Origin: Cryptomeria japonica
Taxonomy: Eukaryota; Streptophyta; Pinopsida; Cupressales; Cupressaceae
Direction: 5' to 3'
DNA: 64,000 bases
Assembly: GCF_030272615.1 (NCBI RefSeq)
Contig: NC_081411.1
Coordinates: forward strand, 39,006,640-39,070,639
Shown: positions 38,501 through 49,258 of the stretch, one piece after another
How the letters are laid out: each line of letters starts with the position of its first letter
How positions within the stretch are numbered: the stretch's first letter is position 1
Program-made: the position numbers and the translations under genes
Notes under the pieces: generated by a model
Told to the model about the DNA's origin: nothing
The model's database searches: none
The model's input: the letters and a program-made list of their open reading frames with translations, nothing else

Positions 38501-39657
38501 ATTACCCATTCATCATTATCTTCAAATTTTACTGCCAAGGCCTTTTCTTCATTCATGATAGCTGGTTCTAGTTCATCTTCCTTTAAAGCATAGAACACCC
38601 AATCCTTTCCATTTTTAGATCTAGTAGCAAAGTTTTTTGCTAGTTCATCCTCAGAGTCATCACTTACTCCTTCCTCATCCACTATGTAGCATTGTTTACT
38701 ATTCTTGAATCTATATCTATTTTGGTTAGGCTTAAATGATTTCTTAACTCTCTCTTCAAATCTTGCATTCCTTTTAGGACATCTAGATGCAAAATGGCCA
38801 ATCTTATTATATGCAAAACATTTAAAAGGTGTTTTTCCTTCATAGTTACTTCTTGTCAGTCCTTTAGGTACTATTCTAGCAAATAAGGCTTCAAGTTGCT
38901 CAAATTATTCATCTTCTTTCCTCATATCTTCCAATTCCTTTGCATATAAGGCTTTCCAATCACTTTTACTGGTAGATGATGATGCACGAAAAGCAGGCTT
39001 AGACTTTGCAACTCCAGAAGATCCAAATTCTACAAGCTCAAAAGCAGATAATTTTCCAATCAGAATGTCTCTGTTAACTGAAGTGTTTGCCATTGTTCTC
39101 AGCTTATTAAATGCAGTTGCCTTCATCATGTAAGCCGGTGGAAGGGCTCTCAAGACTTTGGAAACTATTTCATCTTCACTCAGAGATCCTCCACAACATT
39201 GAATTCCCATAATAATCTCATTTACTCTTTCCATAAATACAATAATTCTTTCATTATCTCCCATCTTCAAGTTTTCATACCTTCCCTGATAACCATAAAG
39301 TTTAGCAATTTTGACAGTAGGATCACCTTCATTCAGAGTTTTCACTTTATCCCACATAACCTTTTCCGATGATTTATCATTCAATCCCATGATTTTCTGA
39401 TCAATAAGTGCACACAAGAGGGCTTCTCTAGCTCTGCAATCATTTTCAATATTCTTATCCAAGTCTGCAGGAGTAGGATTGCCAGATGCCAGATCATAAG
39501 GTGTATATCCTTTCTTAGTGATCTCCAAAATATCCTTGTCCAAACATCTAAGATGAGTCTCCATTCGAATTTTCCATATCCCATAATTTGTTCCATCAAG
39601 CTTAGGGATTTCTTTTCTGAAAATAGTTGCTGGTGGATTTGAAGTGTTAGCTACCAT
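35506..39657 (-). pseudogene. Element F gag-pol
   Basis: Gag begins at 39657 (MVANTSNPPATIFRKEIPKL) and contains LDGTNYGIWKIRMETHL. The knuckle near 38820 reads CFAYNKIGHFASRC with Tyr for the second Cys. The protease site DSGCSHH is intact near 38500. The integrase has LIHIDLCGP, RSDQGCEFTS and VVERKN, so its three acidic residues are present. RT has [38 protein letters not shown] and VDDIIF (catalytic DD present). RNase H ends with SKNPIFHSKTKHISVKYNFL. Gag-protease and integrase-RT are in different frames, and RNase H in a third, with a handful of stops: the best preserved coding region among the elements, but dead. Copia enzymes act in the cytoplasmic particle and then the nucleus. Confidence 0.92.
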
Positions 39658-39715
39658 AGGATATACCTCAAGTGGTGAAGCTTTTGCAAAAGAGGATCAA
39701 AGCTCTGATACCAAT

Positions 39716-40887
39716 TTTTAGGATAACTGGTGAACAAATAAGAGGGGGGGTGAATCATTTGTCAACATATTATATCAATTAATCCACTTAATAACCTTTA
39801 ACTAGATTACATAAACATTAAGTACTGAAATAGCAGAAATAGATACCGGTAAGCAATAAAACTTAACAATAAAATAGATGATCAACATAGTGCAACCATA
39901 CCACACAAGCTAGAGTGCACTCCTCATTACAAAAGAGTCTCACTCACTACAAAGAGGTTATAACCACCTCAAGGTAAATGGACAACAATCCAGAATAATG
40001 AACTGCTAGAGACAGCATCTACCATCCCTGATTACAGTGTCGGTTAAGCTCAATACTAGAGGCCTTTGACCTCTTCCTTAATCCCAATTCAATCACCTAT
40101 TATCCACCAAATCTCCTTTGCATATGATATTACATTTCAAGACCACGATACACATATTTTTCCCATTCCATGATCTACAATGAGATCTTACATCATTTTA
40201 TACCAACCCTATAGCCTAAACCAATTAGGTCGGCCACCTATAAAAGATATTACAATAAGATCATTACATACATCCATATTACAATGATATGCCATGTCAT
40301 CTTAAGACCAAAACAACAATAACCAATCCATAAATCATCCCGGTAACGTCTAGAGAACATGTTAACATGATACTGATCCATAACCTAGATAGGCACTAGA
40401 CCTAAGCTGGGTCCACCACGCCAAAGTAATGTCTTGAAACAGTTAAGGCTCGATCAAAGAACATCTTCAGCATCCTGAAATCCATCTAGAAGCCGCACCA
40501 ACACCACTTATGCATCCTGTCAAGATTTCTCAGTGAGGGCTCTGTCAGTTAAACCTTAAACCAATGCCTATAAGGGTTTACAAGAGTGTATGATAGCATC
40601 TGATTACCAAGTCAATACCAACTGACCAAAACATGCTCTAGAAGCATGTAAAACATTAAACCAAACATACTCCATTGATCCAAACATGTTGGAAGTGTCC
40701 AACAAATAGTCTCTTCTGCCGGTAACACTAGATCTTCTACTGGTAACCAAAACCTGTCTGTTGGTAACCAAAACATCTCTGTCAGTAACCAAAACATGTC
40801 TGTCAGTAACCAACCATAATAGTTAGTGTTGAAATCAATGACAAAAAATCAATGCAACACATAATCAATTTATCGATAATGCCAACA
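39716..40887 (-). repeat. Element F 5' LTR (in element direction)
   Basis: 1172 bp. It has lost about 127 bp present in the other LTR (the equivalent of about 34084-34211) but carries four instead of three copies of the 21-bp gtaaccaaaac unit (about 40739-40815). Confidence 0.92.
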
Positions 40888-40892
40888 ACTAC

Positions 40893-41240
40893 TAGCCAAT
40901 GATTCTAGGGCTATGGTGAGGGATGCATGATGCTCATGCTCAAATTAATTCAATCTATTTGCTAGTCTAGTTATTTTGGCTTGTGAATGGTCTACTGAAG
41001 GAGCTAGAGGGTTTGTATCTTGAGGGTTCTCCTGTGGGTTCTCTTGTGGGTTTTTCCCTAAGTTTTCAAGAGGTGTATCTTGCTGGGGGGCATTATTTTC
41101 TGCTTCTAATATGCATTCATAAAAAAATAAAAAAAATAAAAGAAAAATAGTGAATTTACATTCTAATTGAAAATATAATTTATCAAATGCATATAATAGA
41201 TGAAAAAATTTGATCTCATACCTCTTTCCATTGTGCATGT
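40893..41240 (-). pseudogene. Unidentified exon-like locus, part 3
   Basis: Minus-strand coding-like sequence with a PQENPQENPQ repeat, LEAENNAPQQDTPLENLG, then ITRLANRLN. It reads onward across the element F insertion site into 33883, giving LASSVNEVSNQITK. It is therefore the 5' side of the exon cut by element F. Gln/Pro/Asn-rich, probably disordered; no domain known to me. Confidence 0.4.
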
Positions 41241-42025
41241 GTTTGAGTTTTAAAAACCATGTTCACGTATTGTGTTGCTTGAAACCCTTAAAGTCCTTTT
41301 TCTTGCAACCACGGGTGAAAATGATGCAGCAGACATAGTAAAAAAAAAATTGTTGATAGCAAAATGCATACGGGGTTTTTCTTATACTAAACACATAAAC
41401 GGTTTAGTTTTCAAAACCTCGTACACAGTTTTTCTTCATTTAGGCTTGAAAAAATGAGCCAAAATGCATACAGGGTTTTTAAAATTTTAAATAACCCATG
41501 TGTATTTTGTGTTTTTCCAACTTTTTTGGGGGGGTGTGTCCACTTTATTGCACACCATCTTGGTGCACACACCCTTATATTTTCAATAGTTTAATAGTAT
41601 TGATGTGTTGTGAATGTGTAGCATGATGATGATGACCTTGTGTAGTAAGATGATGATGGTGATGATTAGGATATATTTTTCTTATGCCTAACACTCTTGT
41701 TTAGGATAATATTGTTTCCATAATGTTTGCAGTATGATGAGATGTGATATGCAAGAAATAGTATTTAAGGTCTTTATATAAAAATGCTCTACATTTCTCT
41801 AAATTTAAGGATTTGGTCTTGTGGATTTAAACATGATGTTTATGCTTTGTGAATATTATACTTCTATCCTTTCAAGTTCTTGGTGTTGTAGTTGAAGTGG
41901 CTTGTGATTGTTGTTTGTTAAAAATCTAGTTGTCTATCAGAATTGGATTTGATTAGACTAAGAAACACTATGAATTTCTCCACATTGATTTTTCAAGTGT
42001 TACGACCTAGAGGACATGCTCGTGA
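41241..42025. other. Spacer with small repeats, no gene seen
   Basis: The motif aaaatgcatacRgggttttt occurs at about 41361 and 41461, with related acgggttt/acggttt forms between. The rest is AT-rich and featureless. Confidence 0.5.
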
Positions 42026-42202
42026 TATATAGGTATTTAAAAGGGACTTCAAATTATGGTGAATGGTAAAAAAGAGATAATAATTTTAGTCTCATGGATA
42101 ACATAGATATTGATTGGGCTCTTTGTATTGATGAAAGAAGAAGTACCAATGGTAGTGCATTTTTCTTAGGAGGTAGATTAGTCTCCTAGTTCAGCAAGAA
42201 GA
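42026..42202 (+). pseudogene. Element C RNase H, left part
   Basis: In one frame from about 42031: RYLKGTSNYG, then IDWALCIDERRSTNGSAFFL and GGRLVS, the copia RNase H start. Two stops are present. The 5' edge near 42026 is an abrupt break, so the rest of element C upstream is missing. At 42202 element A was inserted in the codons for SKKQ; the frame resumes at 56548. Confidence 0.8.
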
Positions 42203-43262
42203 TGTTGGTATTTTGGTATGGTTTTTTCATTGATGTCAACACCTACTAAATCCTATCAACTCTAACACTTTGGAGAATCGGCAACATTCACCAGCAAGCA
42301 AGTGACTTATGCACAATCACCGGTATATGGTACACCAGTAGGATATAATGACCACCGACACTTGGAATGGCATGGAAAACACTTGGTTATATCGAAGACA
42401 TCGTTTGGACATCTTGTCTTGGAGAATTATTTATTAGTATATTCATACTTGCATATTTGTTGTTACCGGCAAATAGGTCCAGGTTATGCACCAACAGGTT
42501 TATCTTTTCCAAATCAGCACGGCACGCTATGGAGATGATTTATTATTGTTGTAAATGCATCAAGCTGACATGTTGAATCGGTTATTGCATCGAATATTAT
42601 TTTGTTTTTAAAATGAATCTATTGTAATATCTTGTAGAGCCGACCTACTAAAATTGGTCTTAGGTTATGGTATAAAAGTAAGATCTTATTTGTAAGATCA
42701 AAGGTGGAATGCGAAAAGAAATTGTGTGAAGGATTATGAGAGAATAAGCAGAGCTATACATGTAAACATCATTTGAAGGTGAAGGAAGGTTTTGTGAAAG
42801 CATATTAGAACTACACCGGTACTAAATCCAGCATATGAAGATGCTATTTTGAGCAGTACATCCTTATTGGATTTAACCATCCAATTGTAGTCAGTGTGAC
42901 TCTTATTTTGTGTTTGAGTAGTGAGCTCTAGGTGCTTGGCCTTTCTGCATATGCAGACCCCATTTGTATACACTTACTAGTTGTAGTAGTATCATATGAT
43001 TGTGGGTAAGGTTTCCCACCATATTTTTTCCCCTTACAGGGTTTCCACATACAAATATTGGTGTTATGTGTTGTGGATGACTTTGTCCTTTTGTTTCATG
43101 TATTAATCTTTATCGGTATTGCAATTATCTGATAAAACTGTCCACTGGTATAAAAGACTGTTTCACCGGTATTAAGCAAAAAGTTGATTAAGTTGTTTTT
43201 GGTTTAAATTTATTTGACAATTGATTCACCCCCCCCCTCTCAGTTGTCTCCGGGACCTAACA
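42203..43262 (+). repeat. Element A 5' LTR
   Basis: Starts TGTTGGTATTTTGG, ends gggacctaaca. TATA-like tataaaag at 42671. A C-rich run (caccccccccctctc) near 43228 is shared with the F and B LTR ends. Confidence 0.93.
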
Positions 43263-43318
43263 ATTGGTATCAGAGCCTAGTCCTCTTTTGCATAAGTTTA
43301 ACAACTTGAGGAGATCCA

Positions 43319-46300
43319 ATGTCTACTAACTATTTTAGGAAGGACAGTCCTAAACTTGATGGAACCAACTATTGCATATGGAAGATCAGAATGGAGACAC
43401 ATCTAAATTGCATTGGAAAGGACATCTAGGAAGTTACAAAGAATGGCTATACTACTCCCACTACCGGTCAGCCTAATCCACCTAACTTGACTAAAGATGA
43501 GGAAAATGATTGAAAAGCAAGAGAAGCCCTTTTGAGCGCATTAACGGATCAGCAAATCATGGGATTGTCAGACAGATCAACTTCTAAAGCTATTTGGGAT
43601 CATTTGGAAACATTGAATGAAGGAGACTCCACAGTCAAAATTGCAAAACTTGAAAGCTTCCAGGTCAAGTATGAAAATCTGAAAATGGAAGAAGATGAAA
43701 GGATTTCTGCTTTTATGGAAAGAGTTAATGAAATTGTTTTGGGTATTAAATGTTGTGGAGGAACCTTAAGTGAGGATGAAATTGTTTCAAAAGTTTCAAG
43801 AGGATTTCCACCAGCATACAAAATGAAGGTTACTGCTATAAATGAATTATGAACAATGCCTAATACATCAGTAACTAGAGATACATTGATTGGAAAACTT
43901 TTAGCCTTTGAAATTGAGGAATTTGGTCTTGTTGCTACTATAAAGATAGATTTAGCCTTTAAAGCATCAACATCATCTGCATCATCATTTGACAAATCTG
44001 ATTGGAAAGCCTTTTATGCAAGAGAACTTGAAGAAAGCAAGAGAGAAAATGAAGAACTTGAAGCACTATCTGCAAGGAAAATGCCTAAAGGTCCAGTTGG
44101 AAGTAAGTATGAAGGTAAAGCACCCTTTAAATGTTTCAACTATAATAAGATTGGTCATATGGCTTAAGATGCCCTGATAGACATGCTAGACTAAGAGAAG
44201 AAGCTAGAAGGACATACAAGCCTAACCCTAAATATCAGAGATACAGATTTAAGAAGAATAAAGACAAATCTTGTTATCTTGCTGATGAAGGAGTGACTGA
44301 TGATTCTGATGAGGATCTGACAGACAATGGATGGGTTTTTGTTACTATAACAGAATATCAACCGACACCTACAGTCCAACTGGTAGAGTAGGCCTTGGCA
44401 GCTAAAATTGAAGTAAAGGATGAGTGGATCATTGATTCAAGATGCTCACATCATATGACAGGAGATAAAGGTAAATTTTTGAACTTTGAAGAATATAATG
44501 GAGGCTTAGTAAGATTTGGAGATGACAAAGCTTGTTTGATCAAAGGTAAGGGTACAATATCTCTTGATGGTAAGCATAATACTGACAATGTTTACTATGA
44601 TGAAGGTTTAAAACATAATCTTTTGAGTGTTGGTCAATTAGTTGAAAAAGGATTTCAGTTACAATTCAAAAATGGAAAATGAAAAATCATGAATAGAACT
44701 AGTTTGGAAATTGCAACCGATAATCAGACTAGAGGTAATATCTTTCATTTGAATAACAGTGAAAAGACATGCTTGATTGCACATATTGATGAAAGTTGGC
44801 TATGGCATAAGAGACTCTATCATGTAAACTTTGATTGCATGGTAAAAATCAATACTACTAAGGCAGTTAGAGATTTACCTAAAATTGTCAAACCTCACAA
44901 TACAGTATGTAAGGGATGTCAATTTGGAAAACAAGTTAGAGATAGTTTCAAAAGTATTCTAGAAATATCCAATAATGCTCTTGATTTAATTCACACTAAT
45001 TTATGTGGTCCAACTAGAACTAAAAGCTTACAAGGTGATAGATATTTCATGCTAATCATTGATGACTATTCTAGAATGTGTTGGGTTACTTTTCTTAGAG
45101 AAAAATTAGAAGCACTTGGAAAGTTCAAACTGTTCAAAGCAATGGTTGAAAATGAAATCGGTAAGAAAATCAAATGTCTAAGATCAGATCAAGGAGGTGA
45201 ATTTACATCTAAGGAATTTAATGCATTATGTGAAGTAAATGGAATCAGAAGATAGATATCAGCACCTCGAACACCATAGCAGAATGGAGTTGTTGAAAGG
45301 AAAAACAAAACTATCTTGGATGTAGCTAGAAGTATGTTATCAGAAGCAAATCTACCACATGTATATTGGAGAGAGGCAATAAGTACATCGGTCTATACAT
45401 TCAACAAAGTTCACATGAAAGGTGAAACTGGTAAGATCCCTCATGAACTATGGTTTGGTATTACTCCTACTCTTCAATATTTCAGAATATTTGGAAGTAA
45501 ATACTATATTAGAAGAGATGAGTACATTGGGAAATTTGATCCTAGAAGTGATGAAGGAATATTTATTGGTTATTCATCTAAGAGTAAAGCATATAGATGT
45601 TTTAACAAAAGATTGCAAAAAATTGTTGAGAGTACAAATGTGAAGATTGATGAACAATTCAGAGGAACTTCAAGGTATATAGATTCTGAACCGCCAACAA
45701 AAATTCTAACAAATGAACCTACACTGAACCCACCAGTACAGAATGAAGATCCAGTTACACTAGTATCATCTAGAAATTGCACTATGACTGAGGATCAGCA
45801 ACAAACAAAGACACCCCAGTATGTAAGATTGAATCATTCCGAAGATCAAATAATTGGAAACAAGTATAAAGGAGTTATGACAAGATGAAGATTGGAAAAT
45901 GAAGAGGTATGTCTTATTTCTCAAATTGAACCATCATCATTTAATGAGGCATGTGAAGATAAATATTGGACTAAAGCTATGGAAGAAGAATTAGAACAAA
46001 TTGAGAAGAATAACACTTGGACATTAGTTCCCTGGCCTAAAGATAAAATTGTAATTGGAACAAAATGGGTATTCAGAAACAAACTTAATGAAGATGGTAA
46101 GGTTATCAGAAATAAAGAAAGACTAGTGTGTAAAGGATATTCTCAGAAAGAAGGAATCAATTATAATGAGACCTTTGCACTAGTAGCCAGAATTGAGGCA
46201 GTCAAATTATTTTTGGCTTTTGTAGCACATAAGAACTACAAAGTATATCAAATGGATATTAAATGTACTTTTTTGAATGGAGATCTTGAAGAAAAATTTT

Positions 46301-47463
46301 ACATTGAACAACCTGATGGATTTTCTTTGACAGATAACAAAGATATGGTTTGCAGGTTAAGGAAATCTTTGTATGGATTGAAACAAGCATCCAAGAGCTT
46401 GGTATGCAAGATTGGATAAGTATCTTTTGAAAATTGGTTTTTCGAAAGGTAATGCTGACAGTAACTTATACTATAAAGTGACTAATGATGACATCTTGGC
46501 TATAGAAGTATTTGTTGATGATATAATCTTTGGACAAGAAGATGGATTGTGTAAAGACTTTTCTATTAAAATGCAACAAGAATTTGAAATGTCTATGATT
46601 GGTGAAATAAGATTCTTTTTAGGATTGCAGATTTCACAGACTGACAAAGGTATATTCTTAAGTTAATCCAAATACTTAAAGGAGTTACTAAAGAAATTTG
46701 GGATGGAGAACTCTAAACTAGTAAGCACACCTATGACTACAAATGACAAGCTATCACTAAGGGATGAATCTACACCTGTTAATCCAACTAGGTACAAATC
46801 TATGATAGGAGGTTAACTATATTTGGCACAAACCAGACCTGATATCATGAATGCAGTATGTATTGTTTCAAAATTTCAGAGTAATCCTAGAGAAAATCAT
46901 GAATCAATAGTAAAAAGGATTTTTCGGTACTTACAAGGCACTATAAATCTTGGATTATGGTATCCTAGAGATGAAAATTTTGAACTATGTGCATACACAG
47001 ATGCAAATTGGGCTGGAGATGTAGATGATAGAAAAAGCACCATCGATGGAGCATTTTTTCATGGAAGCAGACTAGTTTCCTGGTTGAGTAAGAAACAAAG
47101 TTGTATATCCTTATCAACAGCAAAATCAGAATATGTTGCAGAAGCAACCAACTGTACACAGGTACTATGGCTTAAACAAATGTTCAAAGACATACAGGTT
47201 AAATACAAGGAACCTATAACTATCTATTGTGATAACACTCCAGCAATTGATATATCTAAGAATCTGGTACTACATTCTAAAACAAAACATGTTTCCATCA
47301 AACTGAATTTTCTAAGGGAAAATGTTGAAGCAAAAGAAATTAAACTGGTTTATGTGAATACTAAAGAGCAGATGTAGATATTTTCACTAAACCTTTGCTT
47401 AAGGAGACTTTTGAATATCTTAGAGAACAACTTGGGGTCATACCCCCACCGGTAGATACTTAG
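43319..47463 (+). pseudogene. Element A gag-pol
   Basis: Gag starts at 43319 (MSTNYFRKDSPKLDGTNY) in the same frame as 43532-44167. The knuckle CFNYNKIGHMA has Tyr for the second Cys and then a stop. After a frameshift, pol runs 44395-46400: protease DSRCSHH (the Gly of DSG is Arg), GAG-pre-integrase HKRLYHVNFD, integrase LIHTNLCGP (first catalytic Asp is Asn), RSDQGGEFTS and VVERKN, then RT with QMDIKCTFLNG and SLYGLKQA. A second frameshift near 46400 precedes FVDDIIF. RNase H (46823-47377) has YTDANWAGDVDDRKST and SKTKHVSIK. Stops at about ten places. Both the protease and integrase active sites are mutated, so it is inactive twice over. Confidence 0.92.
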
Positions 47464-47692
47464 AGAGCTGATATTTGTCATCAACCGACAGAATTAATAG
47501 AGAAATCTTTTACTCTGATTTTGATGAGGAAGCTACTTCTCAGGGGGAGTAGTTGGTATACTAAATTGGTTGGTATTTTGTATAAGAAATTGGTTTTGTA
47601 GTAACTTTGGCATTTGATGTTAAAGGGGGAGAGATTGGTATGGAAAAACATGGTACACAAGGAAACACATGTTACTCTCAGGGGGAGAGATT
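47464..47692 (+). other. Element A 3' untranslated region, left part
   Basis: Three purine-tract-like motifs (about 47541, 47623, 47681), each followed by an LTR-like ttggta or ttg start. The third, gggggagagatt, is where element B inserted. The remainder of this region is 55373-55485. Confidence 0.75.
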
Positions 47693-49193
47693 TGTTAGCA
47701 TTTGGCATTATAACAAACAATGGAAGATTGTTGGCATTTCAATAATGATATTGAGAAGGTTGTTGATGATTATGGATATAACTGATTAAGGATGTTTACA
47801 GTCTTGATATTATTATTTTGTCATTGATGTCAAGAAATTGATTTTCTAATTCAGTATGATGTTGCCATATCTTGAGAAGTATGATTTGAAGAGTATAAAG
47901 ATGTCGGTAAAGGACACAGAAAGAATATGATGAATAAGGGGATGAATAAGGTATTCAATAGGTAACTATTACTGAGTTAGACAATGATGAGATCATGATG
48001 TTTATATTGTTTTAACATCATAAATATGTTGTAAATTGTAAGGTTAATACTATACTATGTTACCAAGCAAAGAACCTAGTCGGTAAACCCTAAGGTTATC
48101 GCTATCGGTTAATGAAGATGGAATGTCTACCGAGTGAAGTTTAGTATTTACCGAGTTGTAACCAAGCTATAACAAAATACATTAAATGGTTACATGCATT
48201 ATTTAATGAAGGAAGATGATGAGCTGGAATTGATTAGATGATTGGTATGTCATGCATGAATTTTGTTACTGAATCTATGGCAAAGGAAAATCGGCATGAA
48301 GATCTATAGCTCAGATTTAACCGCAATACCCTAGCATAAGTTCTAAGAAATATATGCAAGTTCCTAGCCGAGGTAAAACATTTTTCCGATCAAAGGATAC
48401 ATTGAACCTGGACAAGATTAAAGATCTGATGGCTATGATTGATCATGGGAAATGTGATAAAGGAGATTAGGCGTTTAGCTAATTGTTTATAAATAGGGAA
48501 CTATTGATAAACAGTGTATGCGGGCAATTGTATGCACATGGATGCTACATAGTGATTACTGAACACAGAAGCTTGAAGACCTATTTGAATAACAGAGTAT
48601 AGAAGCCCAGTAGATGGACAAGATTAGTTCTATGTCTAGATTGTATTGAGAAAATAAGAATCTTCTTTATCATTTTAGATGTGAAGTTACAAATAGATTT
48701 TTATTACTGTTATTTTGTAAAAGTGACAGAAAATCTCTTAACCGGGTGGACTTAACTGTCTTATTTGTAAAACCCTCTATCAAGGTGACATTCTGATTGG
48801 GTGTTTGAAATCCTTTAACAAGGTCACTTCTAACAATGTGAAGATCCTAACAGATCTAAGGGAAATCCCTTAACTAGGTCAATCTAGCAATGTGTTTGTA
48901 ATCTTTAACAAGATTTGCTTTTAACCGAGCATACTCTAGAAGAGTATATTTCTTAGTGGGTCCAAAATCCCACAGTGGTTTTTCCCTATTTGGGTTTCCA
49001 CGTTAAATTTGGTGTTATGAAGTTTATGATGTTTATATGCTTTTGAGTTTGCATGTTTAGCAGTTTTGGTTATATTACTGAAGTATATGTTACCGAGGTT
49101 GAATTTGATGTTTTATGGAAGATTAAGTTTGTATGATTCACCCCCCCTTCTCATCTTGTTGGACTGTACTTACATTAAGTATCAGAACTATCA
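47693..49193 (+). repeat. Element B 5' LTR
   Basis: Starts tgttagcatttggcatta, ends cagaactatca. TATA box ttataaata near 48487. Confidence 0.94.
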
Positions 49194-49258
49194 ATTGGTA
49201 TCATAGCTTAGGACTTCGAGAAGAAAAGTTAAAAGGTACTTGAGGCAAAGATCCAAAG

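Larger units (their letters stand above)
33889..40887 (-). mobile_element. Element F: Ty1/copia, minus strand, complete but inactive
   Basis: LTRs are at 33889-35169 and 39716-40887. A perfect 5-bp target duplication, actac, lies at 33884-33888 and 40888-40892. The primer site (complement of tggtatcagagc) is at 39702-39713, and a purine tract (complement aatctccccctttcg) abuts the downstream LTR at 35170. Internal order is gag, protease, integrase, RT, RNase H, the copia order. Three more purine tracts lie at about 35286, 35337 and 35419. It splits an exon-like sequence: joining the flanks across the duplication keeps a reading frame (LASSVNEVSNQITK). Confidence 0.95.

Noticed and set aside
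47464-47692. Envelope-like gene in elements A or B (some SIRE elements carry one)
   Set aside because: Only short frames between RNase H and the LTR, dominated by purine tracts; no membrane protein of suitable length.
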